From the NCBI RefSeq assembly GCF_005406225.1, contig NZ_NXLY01000001.1, positions 62,001 through 126,000 of the forward strand: a DNA stretch of 64,000 nucleotides. The letters run 5' to 3'. The position numbers and the translations under genes were made by a program. The notes below the pieces were generated by a model, which worked only from the letters and a program-made list of their open reading frames with translations, did not search any database and was not told the origin of the DNA. Shown in pieces: positions 27,321-35,960 of the stretch. Origin of the DNA: Campylobacter taeniopygiae. GTDB taxonomy: Bacteria > Campylobacterota > Campylobacteria > Campylobacterales > Campylobacteraceae. The stretch's first letter is position 1; each line of letters opens with the position of its first letter.

Positions 27321-28075
27321 TAGTGTTTGTGTGGAAATTTATGTGGATTTCCATTAGCTCCTGCAAAGCTGATTTCGCCTTGATTGATATCATAAGCTTG
27401 TCCAAAACCTTTAACAAATCTTCCTTTTTTGAATTCAAGTTTAACCAAATGAAAATCAAGCATTTTTCTTATAGTTTTTATTCCGCCTTCTGCACCTGTT
27501 TGTCTTTCAAATTCATCATAAATTTTATCAAATTGCTCCCCTCTTTCTATAAAATTTGCATCCACCCTATAACGCAACCTTTTGCGAAGTATCACAGAAG
27601 CAGCTTTACTTTCATCCTCTAAAAACATTATTTCTATATTGCTTGGATTTGCTTTGATATTGTTAAAATGCTCACTCACTTCACTGATATAAATATAATT
27701 CCCCAAATCAGTCGCTACAAAAGGTGCATAAGAGCAAACAACTTCATTATTTTCACTTAAAGTCGCTAAACATACAGAATTAAAACTTGATTTAAATTCC
27801 TCAATTTCCTTAGCCACTCCGCTAAAATCCTGCTCGGTTTTTGCACTCATACAAAGAGAAATAATCGTATCTTTTAAAGTCTCTTCATTCGCTTTTTTAG
27901 GGAATTCAATGCGCAAAGTTTCATCATCGTTATAAATGATATCCAAACCCTCAAAATCAACATGACTTAATTTCACATCTTTAACTTCTTTTACACCTCC
28001 AAATTTTTTACAAAGATCGACTAAATTTGATCGGTGATGTTCATTCATGTGAGAAATAATGCTTTCTAGATTCAT
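27320..28075 (-). CDS. chuZ: HugZ-family heme oxygenase
   Basis: ChuZ degrades heme and releases iron. The protein begins MNLESIISHMNEHHRSNLVDLCKKF when started at ATG 28075, which has AAAGGAATAAA upstream; the frame open further 5' is not needed. The split-barrel domain has CLATLSENNEVVCSYAPFV and the C-terminal part ends with GNPHKFPHKH, the histidine-rich tail that binds heme in HugZ. It is divergent from chuA, with two Fur-box-like dyads between them. It corresponds to Cj1613c. Confidence 0.92.
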   Translation of the reverse strand: MNLESIISHMNEHHRSNLVDLCKKFGGVKEVKDVKLSHVDFEGLDIIYNDDETLRIEFPKKANEETLKDTIISLCMSAKTEQDFSGVAKEIEEFKSSFNSVCLATLSENNEVVCSYAPFVATDLGNYIYISEVSEHFNNIKANPSNIEIMFLEDESKAASVILRKRLRYRVDANFIERGEQFDKIYDEFERQTGAEGGIKTIRKMLDFHLVKLEFKKGRFVKGFGQAYDINQGEISFAGANGNPHKFPHKH

Positions 28076-28109
28076 TTTTATTCCTTTTATTAAAAATTTT
28101 AATTTTAAA

Positions 28110-28126
28110 ATGATATCAATTATCAA
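28110..28126. promoter_or_regulatory. Fur-box-like dyad on the chuZ side
   Basis: TGATA-TCAAT-TATCA (28111-28125): a 5-bp inverted repeat with a 5-base spacer, about 35 bases ahead of the chuZ ATG. It has the same architecture as the dyad on the chuA side. Confidence 0.5.
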
Positions 28127-28217
28127 ATTAAATAAATCTTAAGGACTAATCTAATATTTTTAAAATCAAAAATTTTATTTATTTTTAAGACAATAAACGA
28201 TAAATTTATCACTTTAT

Positions 28218-28240
28218 ATTATGATATACATTATCATTAT
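28218..28240. promoter_or_regulatory. Fur-box-like dyad upstream of chuA
   Basis: ATGATA-TACAT-TATCAT (28221-28237) is a perfect 6-bp inverted repeat resembling half-sites of the Fur consensus GATAATGATAATCATTATC, followed by TAT. It lies about 25 bases ahead of the chuA start. Iron repression of chuA by Fur is known in C. jejuni; the exact site here is inferred. Confidence 0.6.
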
Positions 28241-28262
28241 TTAATCTCTTAAGGAGTTAATC

Positions 28263-30383
28263 TTGCATAAAAAAATAACGTTGATAAAATTCTTTATCCT
28301 GATCAATTTTTTACTCATTGATATTAATGCACAAGAAAACAACGAAGAAGATAAGGTTAAACTGGATGAAATCGTTGTTTCTGCAAGTAAGCAAGATTTT
28401 GATAATAGTTTAAGAAATGTCATCGTTATTAACAGCTCCGATTTGCAAAAAAAAGGTTTTAGCTCCATAGAACAAGCTTTAGAAAGAATGGCTGAAATTA
28501 ATTTTGTTAATTTTGGACTAGGAAGAAATATTGACATGCGAGGTCAAGGTGATAAATCCAATGTCGCTGTTAAAGTCATGATCGATGGAAAATCAATTAA
28601 CATGCTTGATAATTCTCATGGAGTAACTCCGCTAAATAGTATCAATCTTGATAATGTTGAACGTATAGAAATTATCCCAGGTGGAGGCTCTGTACTTTAT
28701 GGAAATGGTACTCGCGGAGGTGCGATCAATATCATCACAAAAAAACAAAAAAAAGATTTATTTTCTATAGCTATAAAAGGAAATGGATACAATCGACACA
28801 AATTAGGTGGCAATTTAGAAATCAATGCGGCCAAAAAAATCAACGAAAATCTAGCCTTTAGTTTTAATATGGAAGGCTTTAATCAAGATGGTTATCAAGA
28901 TGGTTATAATGAAAAAGGCTATTTTATAAACACTAAAACCTATATCAACCCTAACGAGCAAAGCGATTTGATTTTTGGTTATAATTATTTTAAAAGCAAA
29001 AATACAGGAAGTGGATATTTAACAAAAGCACAAATTGAAGACAATCCTAAACAAAAAGGCAATGGAGAAAATATCACCTCTATTAATAGACCTGAAATCA
29101 CTCTAGATTATCATTACTATCTTGATGATACTTGGGAATTTGATCTAGAAACTTTCTGGCAAAATCAAAAAATCAATTATCTCAAAGATGTTTCCATGAT
29201 GACTGTTATGGGTATAACCTTGCCTGTATATCAAAATGGAAGTAGTTTTGAAGATACCTTTACAGGGATAAATCTTAAAAGCAGATACAACTATAAAGAC
29301 AATTCTTATCTTATCTTTGGTTATGAATTTGCTAATCATGATGCTAAAAGAACAAGCATTATCCATTATGATGTAAATATGCCTAAATTTTCAATCAATC
29401 ACACCATGACAACTCTTATGGACATGAAAAAGCAAAGCCATTCTTTATTTGCACTTGATTCTCATGAATTTAATGATATTTTCAGCATTTCTAGTGGGTT
29501 AAGATATGAACGCAGTTTTTATAAAACAAATAGAAACTATACAAGCAAAATGCTTATTACTCAAATACAAAAAAATAATACTGAAACCTTTAATACTGAA
29601 AATCAAGGCAATAATTTTGCCTTTGAAATCACTCCAAATTTTAAATACTCAAACACAGGAAGTTTATACCTTAAATATGAAAGAGGCTTTATATCTCCTT
29701 CACCGGCACAATTTGTCAATAAAGATCAAAAAACACAAAAATATTATTCTTCAGATTTAAATTCTGAAATTTTTAATACCTTTGAACTAGGAATCAATGA
29801 TCTTTGGTGGGATTTTTATGGATTTAATTTAACTTTATTTTACACCCTAAGTAAGGATGAAATTTCATATCTTGGAAATCCACATTCTGAGGCAGGTGCT
29901 TTTTGGAAATATTACAATATCGACCAAACTCATCGTATTGGCGCGGAATTAAATTTCGATCAAAGCTTTTTAGATGATGCGCTTATATTTAGACAAAGCA
30001 TAGCCTATATAGATGCTAAAATTTCAAAAGGGATTAACAAGGGAAAAAGAATTCCTTATGTCTCAAAAATCAAAGCTAGTCTCGGTGTAGAATACGCTAT
30101 CAATTCAAATTTTAGTACCTTTTTGGATCTAACTTATTATTCTCGTGCTAAAGATGGTGGAACGATAGATGAAAAAACCGGAAAAATGAGCAAAAACACT
30201 TGGATAAAAGATTATGCTTTAACAGATATTGGTTTAAGCTATTATTATAAAAAATTACAAATTTCTAGCGGAATCAGAAATCTTTTTAACAAGCAATACT
30301 ACACCTATCAAGACAGCCTCAATGACGAATATTTATCAGGAAGTGGTAGAAATTATTATTTAGAGTTAAAATATGTTTTTTAA
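28263..30383 (+). CDS. chuA: TonB-dependent heme receptor
   Basis: A 706-residue outer-membrane receptor. It starts with TTG after AAGGAG and has a signal peptide ending near INA. A TonB box, DEIVVSAS, is followed by the plug domain (RGQGDKSNVAVKVMIDG; IPGGGSVLYGNGTRGGAINI) and a 22-strand-type barrel ending NYYLELKYVF, with terminal Phe needed for outer-membrane assembly. In C. jejuni 11168 chuBCD (the heme ABC transporter) follow directly; here the next gene is on the opposite strand and overlaps the stop region by four bases. Confidence 0.93.
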   Translation: MHKKITLIKFFILINFLLIDINAQENNEEDKVKLDEIVVSASKQDFDNSLRNVIVINSSDLQKKGFSSIEQALERMAEINFVNFGLGRNIDMRGQGDKSNVAVKVMIDGKSINMLDNSHGVTPLNSINLDNVERIEIIPGGGSVLYGNGTRGGAINIITKKQKKDLFSIAIKGNGYNRHKLGGNLEINAAKKINENLAFSFNMEGFNQDGYQDGYNEKGYFINTKTYINPNEQSDLIFGYNYFKSKNTGSGYLTKAQIEDNPKQKGNGENITSINRPEITLDYHYYLDDTWEFDLETFWQNQKINYLKDVSMMTVMGITLPVYQNGSSFEDTFTGINLKSRYNYKDNSYLIFGYEFANHDAKRTSIIHYDVNMPKFSINHTMTTLMDMKKQSHSLFALDSHEFNDIFSISSGLRYERSFYKTNRNYTSKMLITQIQKNNTETFNTENQGNNFAFEITPNFKYSNTGSLYLKYERGFISPSPAQFVNKDQKTQKYYSSDLNSEIFNTFELGINDLWWDFYGFNLTLFYTLSKDEISYLGNPHSEAGAFWKYYNIDQTHRIGAELNFDQSFLDDALIFRQSIAYIDAKISKGINKGKRIPYVSKIKASLGVEYAINSNFSTFLDLTYYSRAKDGGTIDEKTGKMSKNTWIKDYALTDIGLSYYYKKLQISSGIRNLFNKQYYTYQDSLNDEYLSGSGRNYYLELKYVF

Positions 30384-31234
30384 TCCAATCTTACCTTAAA
30401 AAATTCACAACTTTGACAAAGCTTTTCGATGCGTTTATTTTCCTCAAAAGCTTTTTTCATCGATGTTAAACGCTTAGAATTTAAAAGATTTTCAAAACCA
30501 TCTTTAAAAACATTGCCCAAATTTATATCCCCTTTAGCATCCAAACAACAAGGAACTAAAGTTCCATCACTCAAAATTCCAATTTGATCTTTTAAGGCGT
30601 AACATTTTCCATGAAAATATAAAGGCGTATCATCCAAATTTGGCCACTTAAAAAGCTTATTTTGATGAAGGATAATGTGCCTTGCTAAATAATTTTTTGC
30701 CAAAGCAAAATCAATATCTTTTTGAAATTCTTTAGATAAAAATTCATAAATGATAAAATTTTCTTTAGGTGCTTTAAAATCAGTATCTAAATTCCAAAGC
30801 CTAAGATTAATAAAGCTTGTTTTTTGGCACCTTATATGTTCTTTGCAAAATGTTAAAATAGGATCAAAATATTGCTTTAAAGAAAACTTGCTTTGGCTTA
30901 AAAAAGCCATCAAAGAAATATTAATCTGACGGATATTTTCATAATTTAATAATAAATCGCGATTTTTAACATCAAAATAAAAACCGCTTGTAGTAATCTC
31001 AAGTTTCATATCATAATCTTTAGCAATGTCTAAATAACTCTTTAAATCCGGCAAAAGTAAAGGATCGCCTAAAAGATGTAGAGTAAAAAGCTTAGATTGA
31101 TTATGAATTTGCTTTGCTAAAATGATAAAATTTTCTTTAGACATAATTTTTCGCATTGCTTTTTGTGAAGGGCAAAAATCACATTTTAAACCACAAATAT
31201 CGCTTAATTCTATATAAATTTTTTTAAATTTCAT
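30380..31234 (-). CDS. Radical SAM protein with C-terminal cysteine motifs
   Basis: The Fe-S/SAM motif CGLKCDFC (Cx3Cx2C) lies near residue 14 after YIELSDI, and the gentle glycine-type segment HLLGDPLLLPDL follows. The C-terminal part has CYALKDQIGILSDGTLVPCC and LCQSCEFF, resembling a shortened SPASM domain that would hold auxiliary Fe-S clusters. The start is taken at ATG 31234 rather than a TTG four codons upstream. It corresponds to Cj1618c. Substrate unknown; SPASM proteins often modify peptides or proteins, but no precursor peptide was seen beside it. Confidence 0.82.
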   Translation of the reverse strand: MKFKKIYIELSDICGLKCDFCPSQKAMRKIMSKENFIILAKQIHNQSKLFTLHLLGDPLLLPDLKSYLDIAKDYDMKLEITTSGFYFDVKNRDLLLNYENIRQINISLMAFLSQSKFSLKQYFDPILTFCKEHIRCQKTSFINLRLWNLDTDFKAPKENFIIYEFLSKEFQKDIDFALAKNYLARHIILHQNKLFKWPNLDDTPLYFHGKCYALKDQIGILSDGTLVPCCLDAKGDINLGNVFKDGFENLLNSKRLTSMKKAFEENKRIEKLCQSCEFFKVRLD

Positions 31235-31360
31235 TCTTTTATCCAAAAATAGTTATTTTACCAATTTTCAAGTAAAATAGTAACATTATTTATAAAAATT
31301 CTTATTTTTTTATTCCTTTACTTAGGTATTTTAAAGTATTAAAAAAAATCATGCTACACT

Positions 31361-31366
31361 TAAAAT
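31361..31366 (+). promoter_or_regulatory. Candidate -10 box for kgtP
   Basis: TAAAAT about 27 bases upstream of the transporter ATG, between the divergent radical SAM gene and kgtP. Single-box evidence. Confidence 0.35.
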
Positions 31367-31392
31367 AAAAACTTGCAATATTAAGGACTTGT

Positions 31393-32646
31393 ATGCAAAA
31401 ATCTACTCATAAAATTCGCTCTATCATGGCAGCAAGCAGTGGAAATCTAGTAGAATGGTTTGATTTTTATATCTATGCTTTTACAGCAACATATTTTGCT
31501 CACACTTTTTCAACATCAGATAATCCTACAATCCAACAAATTAATGCTTTTGGAGTTTTTGCCGCAGGATTTTTTATGCGCCCTATAGGCTCTTGGATCT
31601 TTGGCTCTTTAGCTGACAAGATGGGTCGTAAAAAATCTATGATAATATCTGTAGTTTTAATGGCTTTAGGTTCTTTTATGATAGCAGCCCTACCAAGCAA
31701 AAATATAGTTGGTAATCTTGCTATTATCTTGCTTTTAATAGCAAGACTTATACAAGGTCTTAGCGTAGGCGGAGAATATGGTATAGCAGCAACTTATCTT
31801 TCAGAACTCGCCGTAGAAGGAAAACGCGGTTTTTACTCTTCTTTTCAATATGTAACTCTAATAGGCGGACAACTTCTAGCGGTTATGAGTATTAGTATAA
31901 TGTTTTTATTTTTTAGTATTGATGATATGAAGGAATATGCTTGGAGAATACTTTTTATCATAGGTGGAATTTTAGCACTTGGTTCATTTTTTGCAAGAAG
32001 GATGATAAATGAAAGCGCCACCAAACTTCATCAAAATGAAGATCGTGGAACTTTAAAAGCATTATGTAAATCTTGGAAACCTTTTTTAATAGTGCTTGCA
32101 ATAACTTCTGGAGGTTCTTTAACTTTTTATACTATCACTACTTATACGAAAACCTTTATAGAAAATGCGGGTATGGATAAAATACTTGTTAATAATCTTT
32201 TTTTAGGTGCTTTATTTATACTTATGATTATCCAACCTATTTTTGGCTATTTAGGAGATAAAATAGGACATAAGAATTCTTTAATTATATTTTGTATTTT
32301 AGCCCTTGTAGGAATTTATCCTATTTTTGCATTGATCACTAAAAATGCACAAAATAGTTCTTATTTGGTATTTATCTTGGTAGTATTATTATTTATTATT
32401 TTAAGTTTTTATACTTCAGTCGCTGGAATTTTTAAAGCTAAACTTTTTCCTGAGCATATAAGAGCTTTAGGAACAGGTCTAGGTTATGCTATTTCAAATG
32501 CTGTTTTTGGAGGATCTGCACCTTGGATAGCTTTACAATTTAAAAATGCAGGTATGGAAAATGGCTTTTTTATCTATATAACTATTTTTATAATCATTAT
32601 GCTTATAGCCACTTTATGCTTACCTAAAAAATCAGAACTTAAGTAA
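31393..32646 (+). CDS. kgtP: MFS dicarboxylate/alpha-ketoglutarate transporter
   Basis: A 417-residue inner-membrane symporter of the metabolite:H+ MFS family with 12 predicted helices. The early GNLVEWFDFYIYAFTATYF and the loop LADKMGRKKSM (the GXXXDRXGRR-like motif) are typical of KgtP/ProP-like proteins; the loop motif FGYLGDKIGHKNSL recurs in the second half. Cj1619 is annotated as alpha-ketoglutarate permease in C. jejuni; substrate here is by family analogy. Its end overlaps convergent mutY by 15 bases. Confidence 0.82.
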   Translation: MQKSTHKIRSIMAASSGNLVEWFDFYIYAFTATYFAHTFSTSDNPTIQQINAFGVFAAGFFMRPIGSWIFGSLADKMGRKKSMIISVVLMALGSFMIAALPSKNIVGNLAIILLLIARLIQGLSVGGEYGIAATYLSELAVEGKRGFYSSFQYVTLIGGQLLAVMSISIMFLFFSIDDMKEYAWRILFIIGGILALGSFFARRMINESATKLHQNEDRGTLKALCKSWKPFLIVLAITSGGSLTFYTITTYTKTFIENAGMDKILVNNLFLGALFILMIIQPIFGYLGDKIGHKNSLIIFCILALVGIYPIFALITKNAQNSSYLVFILVVLLFIILSFYTSVAGIFKAKLFPEHIRALGTGLGYAISNAVFGGSAPWIALQFKNAGMENGFFIYITIFIIIMLIATLCLPKKSELK

Positions 32647-33651
32647 ATTTAGAGCTTTTAAAGAAAGTATTGATAATGGGATAGATTTTAGTTCTTTAAT
32701 TTCTTTAAATTCATAATCTTTAGTTTTAATTTTTAAAATTTGATGATACACTTTAATATTGATTTTATATTTAGTATAACTATGTTTAAACTCTCCTAAA
32801 AACATCATATTTTTTTGCTTTTTAAATTCATTTTGCTTAAATAAAGGAAAATTATACATGCCCTTATAAAGCTTTTCTTGACTTTTTTCAACAGCAATTT
32901 GATCTTTATAAATATAAAAAATAAGTGCTAAATTTAATTTTTCATAAAGAATTTTCTTATTTTCAGGATAAGAATGTGGGTTAAATTTGGCCTTGCAAAA
33001 ATCATACAAAGGGCAAACTCCACATTTTGGATTTTTTGGCAAACAAACCAAGGCACCTATATCAAGCAAAGCTTGATTATGATTAAAAGCATCATTTAAA
33101 TTTAGGATTTTATATGCTTTTGATTCGAGCTCTTTCATGTTCGCATTTTTTAAAGCAAAAAGGCGAGAAAGCACACGGCGTATATTGCCATCAACAAAAG
33201 CCACCTTTTGATCATAAGCAAAACAAGCAATTGCACCTGCTGTATAAGCGCCTATACCGCTTAAGCTTTTTAATTTCTCAAACTCTTTTGGCAAAATACC
33301 ACCGAATTTCTCCATACATTCTAAAGCTGCTTTTTTTAAATTTCTAGCACGAGTGTAATAACCAAGTCCTTGCCAAGCCTTTAAAAGCTCATCTTCATTA
33401 GCACTAGCTAAACTTTGCAAAGTAGGAAATTTTTGTAAAAATGGAAAATAAAATCTTTCTAAAACAGATTTTACCTGAGTTTGCTGAAGCATAATTTCAC
33501 TGATATAAACCCCATAAGCTCTATCAATTTGTTTCAACCTATCATCACAATGAGTACTTTGCAAATTCCGCCAAGGTAGATCTTTTCGCCCCTTATCTTC
33601 ATACCAAAGAAGTAATTTTTTTTGAAGTTTGTCAATGGTTTGTTTTTGCAT
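32632..33651 (-). CDS. mutY: A/G-specific adenine glycosylase
   Basis: MutY removes adenine mispaired with 8-oxoguanine. Features are SEIMLQQTQVKSVLERFYFP, the helix-hairpin-helix LSGIGAYTAGAIACFAYDQ with the catalytic aspartate in VDGNIRRVL, and the Fe-S cluster ligands CLPKNPKCGVCPLYDFC. The C-terminal NUDIX-like 8-oxoG recognition domain is present but short (total 339). It corresponds to Cj1620c. Confidence 0.94.
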   Translation of the reverse strand: MQKQTIDKLQKKLLLWYEDKGRKDLPWRNLQSTHCDDRLKQIDRAYGVYISEIMLQQTQVKSVLERFYFPFLQKFPTLQSLASANEDELLKAWQGLGYYTRARNLKKAALECMEKFGGILPKEFEKLKSLSGIGAYTAGAIACFAYDQKVAFVDGNIRRVLSRLFALKNANMKELESKAYKILNLNDAFNHNQALLDIGALVCLPKNPKCGVCPLYDFCKAKFNPHSYPENKKILYEKLNLALIFYIYKDQIAVEKSQEKLYKGMYNFPLFKQNEFKKQKNMMFLGEFKHSYTKYKINIKVYHQILKIKTKDYEFKEIKELKSIPLSILSLKALNLLKF

Positions 33652-33725
33652 AAATCAAAGTATATCAAAAATTTTAGATTTTTTTTGATAAAATAAACAA
33701 AATCGATTCTTAAAAAGGGGAAAAT

Positions 33726-34478
33726 ATGTTGGCTTTTTTTAAAGGTTTAGGTGTAGGATTTTTATGTCTTTTACTTTTTGTAGCTGGAGTGGTTTTTAAT
33801 GTTGAATTTTTAGATAAAAAACATTCAAATCAAGCTTTAAATTTTTCAAGAAATATAGAAATTAGCACTCATTTAAAACCTGATGAATTCTATACAAATA
33901 TTAACTTTTGGGCTAATGAAAATCTTGATAGCAAAATCACCCTAAGCGACGATGAAAAAAAACAAATTGCAGATACTTTTAATCAAATCATACAACGTAC
34001 CCAAAAAGATAATTTTTGCAGCGGGGGAAGTTTTTCTTTAGAACCTAATTTTTCTTACAAAGATGGCATACAAACCATAAAAGGACAAAAATTAAATGCA
34101 AATTTAGAATGCGTTATCAAAGAAAATGATCTTGAAAATTTCAACCATTTTTTAAATGATTTAAATACTATAGTTAAAAAAAGTTCTTTTGTGGGAGTTT
34201 CTATACCTTCTTTAGAACCTAAATTTTCAAAAAAACTTTTACAAGAAAATAAAGAAGAACTTTATAGCCAACTTTTACAAAAGGCTTATTCTTATGAAAC
34301 AATTTACTCTAAAGATTTAAATAAAACTTGTACATTAAAAACCCTAGATACAAATTTAAATGCAAATATATCACCAAGATTTTTTGCTGCAAAATCCAAT
34401 GATATGCAATTATCCTTGCCTGTTGTTAAAAATACAGAACAAAGCTTAAGCGCTACAGCATTATTTATATGTAAATAG
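33726..34478 (+). CDS. Membrane-anchored periplasmic protein of unknown function
   Basis: Residues 1-28 form a signal anchor (MLAFFKGLGVGFLCLLLFVAGVVFN in the sequence, uncleaved or signal type). The rest is a soluble 220-residue domain with three cysteines (NFCSGGSF, LECVIKEN, KTCTLKT, plus the C-terminal FICK), suggesting periplasmic disulfides. AAAAGGGG precedes the ATG. A terminator hairpin follows the stop. It corresponds to Cj1621; I recognise no known domain. Confidence 0.65.
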   Translation: MLAFFKGLGVGFLCLLLFVAGVVFNVEFLDKKHSNQALNFSRNIEISTHLKPDEFYTNINFWANENLDSKITLSDDEKKQIADTFNQIIQRTQKDNFCSGGSFSLEPNFSYKDGIQTIKGQKLNANLECVIKENDLENFNHFLNDLNTIVKKSSFVGVSIPSLEPKFSKKLLQENKEELYSQLLQKAYSYETIYSKDLNKTCTLKTLDTNLNANISPRFFAAKSNDMQLSLPVVKNTEQSLSATALFICK

Positions 34479-34509
34479 CAAAATAAACTCATTTTAAGTT
34501 TATTTTGCT
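34477..34509. terminator. Terminator after the Cj1621-like gene
   Basis: AGCAAAATAAACT (34477-34489) pairs with AGTTTATTTTGCT (34497-34509) across a short AT loop, beginning at the stop codon. A T-rich stretch follows. Confidence 0.65.
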
Positions 34510-34514
34510 AGAAT
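34509..34514 (+). promoter_or_regulatory. Candidate promoter of the tRNA cluster
   Basis: TAGAAT lies about 17 bases upstream of the first tRNA. It is next to the preceding terminator and is the only good -10 candidate for the four-tRNA operon. Confidence 0.4.
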
Positions 34515-34530
34515 TTCATCTTTAAACTTT

Positions 34531-34605
34531 GCGGGAATAGCTCAGGGGTAGAGCACAACCTTGCCAAGGTTGGGGTCGCGAGTTCGAATCTCGTTTCCCG
34601 CTCCA
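34531..34605 (+). tRNA. tRNA-Gly (GCC)
   Basis: Acceptor stem GCGGGAA pairs with TTCCCGC; the D arm GCTCAGGGGTAGAGC, anticodon loop TTGCCAA with anticodon GCC at 34563-34565, and T arm with GTTCGAATC are all present. The discriminator T is followed by an encoded CCA. Confidence 0.95.
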
Positions 34606-34613
34606 TATCACCC

Positions 34614-34702
34614 GCCCGGGTGGTGGAATTGGTAGACACAAGGGACTTAAAATCCCTCGGAATTTTTCTTCCGTGCCGGTTCAAGTCCGGCCTCGGGCAC
34701 CA
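34614..34702 (+). tRNA. tRNA-Leu (TAA)
   Basis: A class II tRNA with acceptor GCCCGGG pairing with CTCGGGC (one G-T pair). The anticodon loop CTTAAAA gives anticodon TAA, the long variable arm CGGAATTTTTCTTCCG folds on itself, and the T arm has GTTCAAGTC. CCA is encoded. Confidence 0.95.
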
Positions 34703-34719
34703 CTTTCTAAATTTATCAG

Positions 34720-34793
34720 GGCGACATAGCCAAGCGGTAAGGCATGGGCCTGCAAAGCCTTGATCTCCGGTTCGAATCCGGATGTCGCCTCCA
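34720..34793 (+). tRNA. tRNA-Cys (GCA)
   Basis: Acceptor GGCGACA pairs perfectly with TGTCGCC; anticodon GCA lies in the CTGCAAA loop; the T arm is CCGGTTCGAATCCGG; discriminator T then encoded CCA. Confidence 0.95.
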
Positions 34794-34814
34794 AAAAAGG
34801 CACAAAATCATAAT

Positions 34815-34902
34815 CGGGAGATGGCTGAGTGGTCGAAAGCGGCGGTCTTGAAAACCGTTGAGGGTAACACCTCCAGGGGTTCGAATCCCTTTCTCCCGGC
34901 CA
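34815..34902 (+). tRNA. tRNA-Ser (TGA)
   Basis: Class II tRNA: acceptor CGGGAGA pairs with TCTCCCG, D arm GCTGAGTGGTCGAAAGC, anticodon TGA in the CTTGAAA loop, long variable arm TGAGGGTAACACCTCCA, T arm GGGGTTCGAATCCCT, discriminator G and encoded CCA. A reading frame that runs across this tRNA into ribD is spurious. Confidence 0.95.
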
Positions 34903-34967
34903 CTAACTTCTTAAATACTCTATACAAAAACATAATAATATTATATAATCCTCTAAAAAGAATTTTA

Positions 34968-35960
34968 ATGGAAACAATGAAAGAATTTTATATGCAATTA
35001 GCCTTAAATGAGGCTTGGAAATATCAATTTTTAACCTATCCTAATCCTGCAGTAGGCTGTGTGATTTTAGACAAAAATGAAAAAATATTAGCCATAAAAG
35101 CACATGAAAAAGCAGGTTTAGCACACGCAGAACTCAATGCAATTGCTCATGCTTTTAAAAGATTAAAGCCTGAAATTTCAATGCCTAAAGAAGCTAATGC
35201 CTTGCATGATTTTATTTGTAAAAATCATCAAAATATATTTAAAGAAGCCATCGCTTTTGTTACCTTAGAACCTTGCTCTCATCAAGGAAAAACCCCTCCT
35301 TGCGCAAAGCTTTTTAGCGAACTTGGTTTTAAAAAAATTTTTATCAGTGTTAAAGATGAAAATGATATCGCAAAAGGCGGGGGAGATTTTTTAAGAAAAC
35401 AAGGCATAAAGGTAGAATTTGGCATACTCGAAAAAGAAGGAAAAGATCTTTTAAAACCTTTTTTAAAATGGCAAAAAGGGCAATTTAAACTTTTTAAATT
35501 AGCCCTTTCTATGAATGGATCAGCTTTAGGAAAAATCGTTAGCAATGAATTAAGCAGAACTTATGCTCATAAAATTCGATCAATCATAGATCTTTTGGTA
35601 GTAGGTGGTCAAACCATAAGAAAAGATAAACCGACTTTAGATGCAAGACTTTGTCAAGGAAAGGCGCCCGATCTTTGCATTTTAAGCCATGAAAAACTAG
35701 AAAATTTTGATCATAATATCCCTTTATTCCAAATTCCAAATCGCCAAATTTATACTCAAATTCCAGAAAAAGCTAGATTTTTAATGTATGAAGGAGGAGA
35801 AAATTTTTTAAAAAGTTTTAAAAATGAAATGGATTTATTTTTAATTTTTCAAAGTTCCATTTTAAATGATCAAAAAAATGTTACAATACCTTTAAATTTA
35901 AAACCTCTTTATAAAAATTTTTTAGGAAATGATACCTATGGCATTTATGAATCTGAATAA
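34968..35960 (+). CDS. ribD: Bifunctional riboflavin deaminase/reductase
   Basis: RibD performs the second and third steps of riboflavin synthesis. The N-terminal deaminase has the zinc motif AHAELNAI and EPCSHQGKTPPCAKL, the insert typical of RibD. The C-terminal half (from about residue 160) is a reductase, KLALSMNGSALGKIVSN and LLVVGGQTIRKDKPTLDAR, and is somewhat short. The start is METMKEFYMQ at 34968; ATG 34977 is an equally good alternative. It lies 65 bases after the tRNA cluster. It corresponds to Cj1622. Confidence 0.92.
   Translation: METMKEFYMQLALNEAWKYQFLTYPNPAVGCVILDKNEKILAIKAHEKAGLAHAELNAIAHAFKRLKPEISMPKEANALHDFICKNHQNIFKEAIAFVTLEPCSHQGKTPPCAKLFSELGFKKIFISVKDENDIAKGGGDFLRKQGIKVEFGILEKEGKDLLKPFLKWQKGQFKLFKLALSMNGSALGKIVSNELSRTYAHKIRSIIDLLVVGGQTIRKDKPTLDARLCQGKAPDLCILSHEKLENFDHNIPLFQIPNRQIYTQIPEKARFLMYEGGENFLKSFKNEMDLFLIFQSSILNDQKNVTIPLNLKPLYKNFLGNDTYGIYESE

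Noticed and set aside
27320..28126. Longer chuZ frame starting at 28126
   Set aside because: Seventeen extra codons overlap the Fur-type dyad; the ATG at 28075 has a good ribosome site and gives the usual HugZ start.
34782..34967. 5' extension of the ribD frame
   Set aside because: It runs through the tRNA-Ser gene; translation from 34968 or 34977 gives the normal RibD N-terminus.
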